Positions 6,259-11,962 of a DNA stretch of 11,962 nucleotides are shown piece by piece (position 1 is the stretch's first letter; each line of letters begins with the position of its first letter). The stretch is from Lichenicola sp964249915 (GTDB lineage Bacteria; Pseudomonadota; Alphaproteobacteria; Acetobacterales; Acetobacteraceae). Where the stretch lies: assembly GCA_964249915.1 (NCBI GenBank), contig CAXUEL010000093.1:1-11962 (forward strand), given 5' to 3'. The translations under genes were made by a program, and so were the position numbers. The notes beneath the pieces are model-generated. The model had not been told where the DNA came from. It worked only from the letters and a program-made list of their open reading frames with translations, and did not search any database.

Positions 6259-7031
6259 GGTCGCCGTTCCGGCCGCGCGACGTTCCGGACCCAGCGATCC
6301 TGGACGATCACCGGCCCCTGATCCGGTCGCTGGAGCGGCGGCGGCTGATCCGAGGCGGGATGTCACTGGGGGCGTTGGCCATGCTGACCGGCTGCAACGT
6401 GCGCCGGCCGGACTCGGTGCAGGCGGCACTGCTGACCATCCGTGACCTGAACGACGGCGTGCAGGCGCTGCTGTTCGACCCCGCCAAGCTGGCGCCGACC
6501 TATCCGGCGTCGATGGTGCTGAACCCGCCAAAGTTCAACGCCTACTACGACGTGACGAAGGTCAAGGCAGTGGACGGCGCCCGGTGGCGCCTCGAGCTGT
6601 CCGGTTTGATCGCCGACAGGCGGCCCTGGACCGTGCAGCAGATCGACGCGCTGCCGCAGCGCACCGAGATCATCAGGCACGTCTGCGTCGAAGGCTGGGA
6701 CTATGTGGGGCAATGGTCCGGCGTGCCGTTCCACACCTTTCTGGAGCGTATCGGTGCCGACATGCGCGCCAGGTACGTCGCCTTCCACACCGCCGACGAT
6801 TATCCCAGCAGCATCGACATGGCGACGGCGCTGCACCCGCAGACCCTGCTCGCGACCCGGTATGCCGACGACGTCCTCGCCGACCCGTTCGGCTACCCGC
6901 TGCGCCTGCGCATGTCGACCAAGCTCGGCTACAAGAACCCGAAATGGATCACCGCGATCGAGGTGACCAACACTTATCCGGGCGACGGCTACTGGGAGAA
7001 GTCGGGCTACTCCTGGTTCGCCGGGCTCTGA
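6255..7031 (+). CDS. exported sulfite-oxidase-family molybdopterin oxidoreductase (MsrP-like)
   Basis: A 258-residue protein of the oxidoreductase molybdopterin-binding family. Cys144, in RHVCVEGWDYVGQW, is the conserved molybdenum ligand. GVPFHTFLERIGAD and the following YPSSIDMATALHPQTLLA form the rest of the Mo-cofactor pocket, and NPKWITAIEVTNTYPGDGYW is the normal C-terminal end. The N-terminus carries an arginine pair and hydrophobic stretch (RRRLIRGGMSLGALAMLTGC, residues 28-47), consistent with Tat export; Cys47 sits in a lipobox-like LTGC, so it may be lipid-anchored. ATG 6255 overlaps the cytochrome stop; an earlier in-frame ATG at 6189 would lie deep in that gene and is not favoured. 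MsrP enzymes repair methionine sulfoxide in the periplasm and others act on different S- or N-oxides; the real substrate is not visible. A dead paralogue lies at 845-1185. Confidence 0.9.
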   Translation: MRSPFRPRDVPDPAILDDHRPLIRSLERRRLIRGGMSLGALAMLTGCNVRRPDSVQAALLTIRDLNDGVQALLFDPAKLAPTYPASMVLNPPKFNAYYDVTKVKAVDGARWRLELSGLIADRRPWTVQQIDALPQRTEIIRHVCVEGWDYVGQWSGVPFHTFLERIGADMRARYVAFHTADDYPSSIDMATALHPQTLLATRYADDVLADPFGYPLRLRMSTKLGYKNPKWITAIEVTNTYPGDGYWEKSGYSWFAGL

Positions 7032-7043
7032 GACCGGTCGGGC

Positions 7044-7499
7044 GTGACACGTTCCCTCACCCTCCTCGCCAGCCTCCTGCTGGGCACTGCGGCGCTGGCA
7101 CAGAGCCACACGCCGGGCGGCATGCCGCCGCCGTCGGGCATGAGCCTGGCGCAGTCCAACGCCATGCGTTTCCCGCAACCGGTGCGGGTGGGAAGCCTGC
7201 TCCACCGGATGGTGCTGCGGCCGGTGGAAAGCCAGACCGTGCTGGGCCGGGTGACACAGGTCATCCGCGACGATACCGGGACGATCAAGCTGGTGGTCGC
7301 GTATGGCGGCTTCCTGGGAATCGGCAGGCGGCCGATCGCGGTTCCGCTCGATGCGGCGGTACTGCTGGGCCGCGACATGGAGATCGTCGCCTACACGCCG
7401 CAGCAGCTGGACCGCCTGCCGACGTTTTCCGCAGCCGGCACCACGCTGGTGTCGCCCGACACGGTGGTCAGGGTCGGGCTCGCCAAGCCCTCGCATTGA
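7044..7499 (+). CDS. secreted PRC-barrel-like protein of the oxidoreductase operon
   Basis: 151 residues starting with GTG 7044, 12 bases after the Mo-enzyme stop. Residues 1-20 are a clear Sec signal peptide (TRSLTLLASLLLGTAALAQ, cleavage expected after ALA or ALAQ). A Pro/Gly/Met-rich linker (GGMPPPSGMS) follows, then from about residue 52 to 125 a PRC-barrel-like beta domain: SQTVLGRVTQVIRDDTG, then VAYGGFLGIGRRPIAVPLDAA, then DMEIVAYTPQQLDRLPTF. PRC barrels are small protein-protein or metal/assembly modules. In the periplasm beside an exported Mo-enzyme it could be an accessory or stabilising subunit. No catalytic residues are visible. No strong ribosome-binding site precedes the GTG, so it is probably translated by coupling to the upstream gene. 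Confidence 0.8.
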   Translation: MTRSLTLLASLLLGTAALAQSHTPGGMPPPSGMSLAQSNAMRFPQPVRVGSLLHRMVLRPVESQTVLGRVTQVIRDDTGTIKLVVAYGGFLGIGRRPIAVPLDAAVLLGRDMEIVAYTPQQLDRLPTFSAAGTTLVSPDTVVRVGLAKPSH

Positions 7500-7587
7500 G
7501 CTGCGTCGATTACAGGCCAAGCAAGACTGGCATGTTCCTCGACAGGGCCGGTTAGTTCCTAAGACATGAGCTGAGAAGGATCATGCA

Positions 7588-8247
7588 ATGACTGATAATC
7601 CTCTTCACGACATGGTAAAGTTTCTACTCGGCAATACCGGTGATTATAATCGCTTTGGATACAGCAAATACATATCGGTGACATTCTATATCTGTCTACT
7701 TCTGTGCGGGTTCTACATAGCCTTCCTGAACTGGTCACGCGATCCCGAGCAACGGACCGGCTACCATTTCTGGGTCGCTGCGATGCGGATAACCGCCGCC
7801 GGAATGTGGATCCAGGGAACGATCTGGAAGCTTCCCCTGCCGGTCGCAGCCGGCTTCAGATACTGGTTGGATCAGGAAGCGAGATACAGCTCGATCCCGC
7901 TGCTCGGTGCGCTCATGCACGACGTCTTCATTCCATGCATAGCTCTGCTGCAGCCGATTGTTTACCTGACCGAGATCCTCTTCACCGTCTCGTTGACGCT
8001 TGGCATCGCCGTCAGGTTATTCGGAATAGTGGCGGTGCTTTTCACTATTCAACTTTGGCTCGGCCTCTACAACGACCCGACCGAATGGCCCTGGACCTAC
8101 ATGGCCATCATCTTTGCCCATGGGATGTTTGCCGCCGCTTGCGCTGGACGCAGCCTCGGGCTTGATCACCTGCTTCGCCGAAACGGCAGGTGGATCACGG
8201 CGAACTCGCAAATGTTTCTTGCCCGGGTTTATGCCTTTTCCTCATGA
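7588..8247 (+). CDS. DoxX/DoxD-like membrane protein
   Basis: A 219-residue membrane protein with about five hydrophobic helices: residues 30-49, 62-78, 108-130, 133-155 and 170-185. The motif AMRITAAGMWIQGTIWKLP is the DoxX/DoxD signature (Arg, then a helix ending in W-K-x-P), and the ending FAHGMFAAACAGRSLGLDHLLRR is the family's last helix with the G-R-x-x-G-L-D turn. GAGAAGGA at 7573-7580 gives a strong start at ATG 7588. DoxX-type proteins are the quinone-reducing part of thiosulfate oxidoreductase in archaea, and membrane partners in oxidative-stress complexes in bacteria; they are also reported among Caulobacter SigF targets. The gene is clearly richer in A+T and in rare codons than its neighbours, suggesting separate origin. 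It has an 88-base gap to the previous gene, but no promoter is evident, so I place it last in the operon. Confidence 0.8.
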   Translation: MTDNPLHDMVKFLLGNTGDYNRFGYSKYISVTFYICLLLCGFYIAFLNWSRDPEQRTGYHFWVAAMRITAAGMWIQGTIWKLPLPVAAGFRYWLDQEARYSSIPLLGALMHDVFIPCIALLQPIVYLTEILFTVSLTLGIAVRLFGIVAVLFTIQLWLGLYNDPTEWPWTYMAIIFAHGMFAAACAGRSLGLDHLLRRNGRWITANSQMFLARVYAFSS

Positions 8248-8263
8248 CATGAGCGTCGTAAAT

Positions 8264-8675
8264 CTAATTGCTCAATCTAGGTATTTGGCGGATTGGATTG
8301 ATAACGATTTTGTCTGGTCCGGCTGTCCAGATTTTGTAGATCAATTCCAACCTTATAAGACCCTCGACTGTCTTCAGGCGGCCACGGTTGTAGACGGCGA
8401 CGAAGTCTGCGAGCTGGTTGTGCCTCTCGTGGTGGTATCGCTTGACGGCGGCGTCCTTGATGGTGCGGTTCATTCGCTCGACCTGACCGTCGATCCATGG
8501 ATGTCGCGGCTTGGTCAGGCGATGGTCGATATGGCTCTAGGCGCAGGCGTGTCCGAACGAGTGCGCCGGGAAGTGTTCGCCCAAGACCTGTCGCCCAGCT
8601 TGCTGAAGCAGATGAGCGAGCAGGCAAGTGCGGTGAAGGGGAAGTGGATGTTGCTTCTGCGCTCGTAGCGGGTGA
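8264..8675 (-). pseudogene. IS481-family transposase, decayed C-terminal half
   Basis: The minus strand carries the C-terminal part of an IS481-type DDE transposase split over three frames. From about 8655 the reading SNIHFPFTALACS resembles the family's DNG(T/I)HFT strand, with the catalytic Asp lost. After a frameshift comes VLGEHFPAHSFGHACA, an in-frame TAG at 8537-8539, then SHIDHRLTKPRHPWIDGQVE with the last catalytic Glu and RMNRTIKD. Then comes VKRYHHERHNQLADFVAVYN (missing about three residues against the family) and the ending NPIRQIPRLSN before TAG at 8264-8266. The N-terminal helix-turn-helix half is absent. It can no longer move. It borders the oxidoreductase operon only 17 bases from its stop, and probably marks how that operon arrived or where flanking DNA was lost. 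Confidence 0.85.
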
Positions 8676-9478
8676 CGACTGTAGCAGCCCAGCTTCCGGC
8701 TGGTCTCGACGCCCGCCGGCAATGCGTGGAGCGTTGCCGCGATGGCGGCAGGACTGACGGCAACGTCGATGATCGTAGGCCTTATCGGCGTGGGGCTTGT
8801 CCGCCCGACGCCGTGCACGGCCCGGCTTAGCCTACTAGTCGGGTTGCTTGCCAATCGCCACCATCTGTTGCTGTCAGCTGACGATCACCCGGCACTGATC
8901 CTTCCACTTCTTCCGCTAGGCAATCATCCTACCTTCTTACGTGATGTCGTTGGCCGTGATGGTCTTCGTCTTCCTTGCCAAGCCTGTCTTTCTTCCGAAC
9001 CAGCAGTGACGTTCATTATTCGGTAACCTTTCCTGTCTAAAAGCAGATTTATGGTGAACCCGCGTCCTCTTGATACTGCGTGCATGTTGGCGGATCCGCC
9101 GCATCTGGGCGACAGTCTGTTCTGCGCCAACGATCCGGGCGCAAGGTTCGCCATCCGGCAGCAGTGGGCACAATTCATGAAAACCTGTGCTCTTCGCGCG
9201 CCGTCCGCGACGCGCATCGATCCCGGGTCGCTCTGAGGAACGGCAGGTCGGCCAGGTGGTGGTTCCAACAGCTGCCCGGAAGATTGGTCGACGCCTTCCG
9301 GCTGATCGTCACATCACACGTGTCCCTGTCGCAGGAGCACTGCCTGGCCCTCCCGCACGACCACACGTTCGTCGGTCGCGTGGTTCGTCGCCCTGATCCC
9401 GTCCGATAGCCGGAGGCGGCAGCCTCGCCGGCTTGTCGCATCGATCCAGGCCGTGCCGACCGCCAAGGCACGCGGCGC
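8676..9478. other. about 800 bases without a recognisable gene
   Basis: There are several medium open frames on both strands (for example plus 9051-9236 and minus 8937-9173), but none has a ribosome-binding site combined with any known motif, and reading quality is low in all frames. A GTAACC at 9022 has no matching CGAA at 16 bases. The stretch next to the transposase relic is probably further mobile-element or gene debris that has decayed beyond recognition. Confidence 0.5.
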
Positions 9479-9892
9479 TCAACGACCTTGCGGTTCAGCC
9501 AGGTCCGCATCCGGTACGGGAAGTCCCCTTTCTCCATCGCATGGCAGGGGCTGAACGAGCGGCTCTGCAGCTCCCAGTCGTGTTCCGTGCCGCAGACTCT
9601 GCAACGGGCATACAGGGACCGGAAGATGCGGAGAAAATGCACGAGGATGCCGCTGTTGCATCTCCGCCATGTGGGCGGCCCACCCGACGTCGGCCGTATC
9701 CAGCGCCGCCCTGCCAAGCAACTGCCCGCAGCGGATGCACGACGTCCCATCGGCAACGACGCGCAGGCGTCTGCGGTCCCTGGTGTTCAGCACCGTGATC
9801 AGCGCCATGAGCAACGGGCCGGACACCGGCAAGGTGCTCAACAGGAGCAGCGAAACGAGAACCGTCAGCAGCACGGCGACCGGTGCAGGCAT
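9479..9892 (-). pseudogene. membrane-anchored zinc-ribbon protein, apparently frameshifted
   Basis: ATG 9892 follows a good GGAGG site (spacing 8). Residues 1-35 form a strong membrane anchor (PVAVLLTVLVSLLLLSTLPV, then GPLLMALITVL), followed by a cytoplasm-like basic turn RDRRRLRV and a CIRC pair (Cys52, Cys55) with GQLLG. Around 9640 the sense switches to the next frame, which gives FLRIFRSLYARCRVCGTEHDWEL, a second Cys-pair (CRVC) that completes a C4 zinc ribbon, followed by SRSFSPC. The original frame runs on to a stop at 9479 with unlikely sequence, and the second frame runs on to 9175. So this is either a real single-base frameshift or a sequencing error in an intact gene. The function is unknown. 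It follows another Cys-rich ORF in the same direction. Confidence 0.5.
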
Positions 9893-9927
9893 CCCTCGTG
9901 CCTCCGCAGGAGCCTGTTCCCCCTCGA

Positions 9928-10164
9928 CTACGTCGCAACGAGCGCAACCACCTGATCAGGCGGCGGATCCGAGTGCTGTCGGGTCAAGTTGGCCACGCCC
10001 ACCCTCGCGGTGTCGGCGAGCCGGCTTTCTGTCAGGCCCGCCCGGTTCAGGATCTGACCACCGGCGGCCATTGAACAACCGGGGCAACGGAGCCGATACA
10101 GCGCATGACCAGGACCGCCGATGACGGGGCAGTCGGCCTGGTATTGGCAAGGCGGGCAGATCAC
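9928..10164 (-). CDS. small zinc-ribbon-like protein (78 aa), hypothetical
   Basis: GTG 10164 begins seven bases after the lipB stop, with a weak GAGGG-like site about 14 bases before it inside lipB, so translation may be coupled to lipB. Cysteines 3 and 6 (CPPC), Cys12, and Cys27 and 30 (CPGC) could bind zinc as a compact ribbon; between them is the glycine-rich GGPGHALYRLR. The tail after residue 40 is unremarkable. I know no family for it. The next gene on this strand (ATG 9892) is 35 bases on and is also a zinc-ribbon protein, which supports both being real. The exact start is uncertain. Confidence 0.45.
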   Translation of the reverse strand: MICPPCQYQADCPVIGGPGHALYRLRCPGCSMAAGGQILNRAGLTESRLADTARVGVANLTRQHSDPPPDQVVALVAT

Positions 10165-10171
10165 CGACCAG

Positions 10172-10843
10172 CTAGCCCTCGAAACAGTCGCCCCAGCACG
10201 CCGCCAGCGCCGCATCCACCTCCGCCATCGTCGCGCCAACCCCCAGCGCCCGCAGGCTCGTCACCCCGTGCTCGCGTATCCCGCACGGCACGATCCCGTC
10301 GAAGTGCTCCAGCACCGGATCGACGTTGATCGACACCCCGTGCCAGCTCACCCACCGCGTCATCCGCACCCCGAGCGCCGCCACCTTCGCCTCCTGCCCG
10401 GTCGCCGCGTCCGTCACCCACACCCCCACGCGCCCTGCACGCCGCCCTGCCACGACCCCCAGGCGCGCCAGCGCGGCGATCAGCCACCCTTCCAGCCCCG
10501 ACACGAACGCCCGCACGTCCCGCGCCGGCACCGTCCCGTGCCTCCGGTGCAGGTCCAGCATCACGTATCCCACACGCTGTCCCGGCCCGTGATACGTCCA
10601 CTGCCCGCCGCGTCCCGCCTCGAAGGTCGGAAGCCCCCGGGGATTGAACAGGTCCTCCGCCCGCGCCGAGGTCCCGGCGGTGAAGCACGGCGGATGCTCC
10701 AGCAGCCACACCTGCTCCGCATCCGCCCGCTCGCGTATCCCCGCCACCGCGTCGCGCATCCGCGTCATCGCGTCCGGATACGCAACCAGCCCGTCGCTGC
10801 GCGTCCACACCGGTCCCGGCACGATTGCCCCGCTCGCATCCAT
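10172..10843 (-). CDS. lipB: octanoyl-[acyl-carrier-protein]:protein octanoyltransferase LipB
   Basis: A 223-residue LipB, the enzyme that moves octanoate from acyl carrier protein to a lysine of lipoyl domains (pyruvate and 2-oxoglutarate dehydrogenases, glycine cleavage H protein), the first step of lipoate synthesis in the cytoplasm. The signature GGQWTYHGPGQ (79-89) is complete. Lys153 in GQEAKVAALGVR and Cys187 in IVPCGI are the catalytic pair. VWLLEHPPCFTAGTSA (45-60) is the typical substrate-tunnel strand. The length is normal. ATG 10843 is favoured because the next residues lead straight into the conserved WTRSDGLVAYPDA. The gene stands 59 bases from a divergent tRNA gene and may carry two small zinc-ribbon genes downstream. 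LipA is not in the window. Confidence 0.95.
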   Translation of the reverse strand: MDASGAIVPGPVWTRSDGLVAYPDAMTRMRDAVAGIRERADAEQVWLLEHPPCFTAGTSARAEDLFNPRGLPTFEAGRGGQWTYHGPGQRVGYVMLDLHRRHGTVPARDVRAFVSGLEGWLIAALARLGVVAGRRAGRVGVWVTDAATGQEAKVAALGVRMTRWVSWHGVSINVDPVLEHFDGIVPCGIREHGVTSLRALGVGATMAEVDAALAACWGDCFEG

Positions 10844-10902
10844 CGTCTATACGGCCTCCGTCGTCCCTGGTTATCGCTTGTCCGGTCCGGGGTTGTCACG
10901 GT

Positions 10903-10988
10903 GCGGTCGTGGCGGAATGGTAGACGCGCAAGCTTGAGGTGCTTGTGGGGGAAACCCCGTGGAAGTTCGAGTCTTCTCGACCGCACCA
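10903..10988 (+). tRNA. tRNA-Leu, anticodon GAG
   Basis: The acceptor stem GCGGTCG pairs with CGACCGC, discriminator A, and CCA is encoded (10986-10988). The anticodon stem CAAGC/GCTTG encloses the loop TTGAGGT with anticodon GAG (Leu, CUU/CUC codons). The long variable arm (GTGGGGG AAA CCCCGT region) is typical of class II leucine tRNAs, and the T arm GGAAG TTCGAGT CTTCT is normal. It lies between divergent lipB and galU. Confidence 0.95.
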
Positions 10989-11154
10989 TAGTCCCGTCGG
11001 ATCGTCGGCCATGTCGCCCGCCCGGGGGCAGTCCGCCCCGCCGCAACCCCGGCATCCGGCCTGCGCGATTGCGACTCCGCCCGCCCCATGGCACCTTCGC
11101 CGCCGCAACGATGCCGGCAACCGGCACGGCGTTCCAGACGGGGAGTAGGCCAGC

Positions 11155-11962
11155 GTGATCAAGCCGCTACGAAAGGCAGTCCTCCCCGTCGCGGGCCTCG
11201 GCACGCGATTCCTCCCCGCCACCAAGGCGATGGCCAAGGAGATGCTTCCCGTCGTCGACCGGCCGTTGATCCAGTACTCGATCGACGAGGCCCGTGCCGC
11301 CGGCATCGAGCAGTTCTGCCTCATCACCGGCCGCGGCAAGACCGCGCTGGTCGAGTATTTCGACCGCGCCTACGAACTCGAGGCCACGCTCAAGGAGCGC
11401 AACAAGCCCGAAGCCATGGCGGCCCTGCGCGAGAGCAGCATGCTCCCCGGCACCATGCTCTCGGTGCGCCAGCAGGAGCCGCTCGGCCTCGGCCACGCCA
11501 TCTGGTGCGCGCGCGCCTTCATCGGCGACGACCCGTTCGCCATCCTGCTCCCCGACGACATCGTGCTGTCCAAGACGCCCTGCCTGAAGCAGCTCGCCGA
11601 CGCCTATCACGAGACCGGAGGCAGCGTGGTCGCCGTCTCCGAGGTGCCGCGCGAGCACACCAACCGCTACGGCATCCTGCGCACCGGCACCGACGATGGT
11701 CACCTGGTCGAGGTCACCGGCCTGGTCGAGAAGCCCGACCCCAAGGACGCGCCCTCCAACCTGTCCATCATCGGCCGCTACGTGCTGACTCCCGACGTCA
11801 TGGTGCACCTGAACAAGCTGGAGCGGGGCGCCGGCAACGAGGTGCAGCTCACCGACGCCATGGCCAAGATGATCGGCCACCACCCGTTCCACGGCCTGCG
11901 CTACGAAGGCCGCCGCTTCGACTGCGGCGACAAGGTCGGCTTCCTGGAAGCGCAGATCGCCT
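11155..11962 (+). CDS. galU: UTP-glucose-1-phosphate uridylyltransferase GalU (3' end outside window)
   Basis: An open frame from GTG 11155 to the right edge, 269 codons, with GGGAG (11141-11145) nine bases before the start. The N-terminal nucleotide-binding loop VLPVAGLGTRFLPATKA and KEMLPVVDRPLIQY are the classic GalU pattern. Further on come GLGHAIWCAR, LLPDDI (the metal-binding Asp-Asp strand), NRYGIL, LVEKPDP and RRFDCGDKVG, in the family order. The enzyme makes UDP-glucose from UTP and glucose-1-phosphate for exopolysaccharide, lipopolysaccharide and osmoprotective glucans. The normal length is about 290-300 residues, so only the last 20-30 are missing. It has third-position GC typical of a core gene here. 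Confidence 0.95.
   Translation, partial: MIKPLRKAVLPVAGLGTRFLPATKAMAKEMLPVVDRPLIQYSIDEARAAGIEQFCLITGRGKTALVEYFDRAYELEATLKERNKPEAMAALRESSMLPGTMLSVRQQEPLGLGHAIWCARAFIGDDPFAILLPDDIVLSKTPCLKQLADAYHETGGSVVAVSEVPREHTNRYGILRTGTDDGHLVEVTGLVEKPDPKDAPSNLSIIGRYVLTPDVMVHLNKLERGAGNEVQLTDAMAKMIGHHPFHGLRYEGRRFDCGDKVGFLEAQIA

Noticed and set aside
6363..7520. 385-codon minus-strand frame
   Set aside because: Antisense shadow of the Mo-oxidoreductase and PRC-barrel genes, Arg/His/Gln-rich with no family pattern.
8114..8668. 184-codon plus-strand frame
   Set aside because: It overlaps the DoxX 3' end and is antisense to the recognisable transposase relic.
9022..9048. GTAACC on the plus strand
   Set aside because: The bases 16 positions later are AGAT, not CGAA, and no gene follows.
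11167..11892. 241-codon minus-strand frame
   Set aside because: Antisense to galU, whose plus-strand frame carries all family motifs and runs off the window edge.
1..11962. CRISPR array, toxin-antitoxin pair or prophage genes
   Set aside because: No regularly spaced repeats and no matching protein patterns were found on either strand.

Overview
The window is GC-rich, with strong G/C at third codon positions, and looks like an alphaproteobacterial chromosome. The ECF16/SigF-NrsF type regulator pair, the LipB type and the gene style suggest Acetobacteraceae or another Rhodospirillales relative. That placement is an inference from gene style, not a database result.

Layout. 1-437 is the 3' end of an MFS transporter. 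438-1383 is a decayed stretch. It holds, on the minus strand, a C-terminal relic of a sulfite-oxidase-type molybdopterin oxidoreductase (frameshift plus stop) and a perfect match to the promoter motif I recall for Caulobacter SigF (GTAACC-N16-CGAA), which faces a short ORF. 1384-2557 is an overlapping pair: an ECF sigma factor and its NrsF (DUF1109) membrane anti-sigma factor. 2767-3693 is an AraC-type regulator. 3694-4336 has no convincing gene but ends in a cluster of hairpins. 4337-5398 is a radical SAM/SPASM protein, coupled by a GTGA overlap to a glycosyltransferase 2 gene that is cut off after its first strand. 5537-5562 is a second perfect SigF-type promoter. It sits at the end of the broken glycosyltransferase and reads into a four-gene set (5590-8247): a b-type cytochrome membrane protein, a molybdopterin oxidoreductase, a secreted PRC-barrel-like protein and a DoxX-like membrane protein. 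8264-8675 is a wrecked IS481-family transposase. 8676-9478 is featureless. 9479-10164 carries two minus-strand zinc-ribbon reading frames, one of them frameshifted, downstream of lipB (10172-10843). tRNA-Leu(GAG) is at 10903-10988, and galU runs off the right edge.

How it fits together. The most interesting signal is a regulatory circuit. The ECF/NrsF pair at 1384-2557 probably controls the oxidoreductase operon 3 kb away, because that operon starts at a perfect motif for this sigma group. The same motif occurs once more in the window, on the other side of the sigma gene, beside a dead paralogue of the operon's oxidoreductase. This suggests that an older sigma-linked target decayed and that an intact operon, now landed in a broken glycosyltransferase locus and bordered by transposase debris, carries the function. 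The operon encodes a plausible periplasmic redox repair or detoxification module: a heme membrane electron donor, an exported Mo-enzyme, a periplasmic accessory protein and a DoxX protein. lipB, tRNA-Leu and galU are ordinary core genes.
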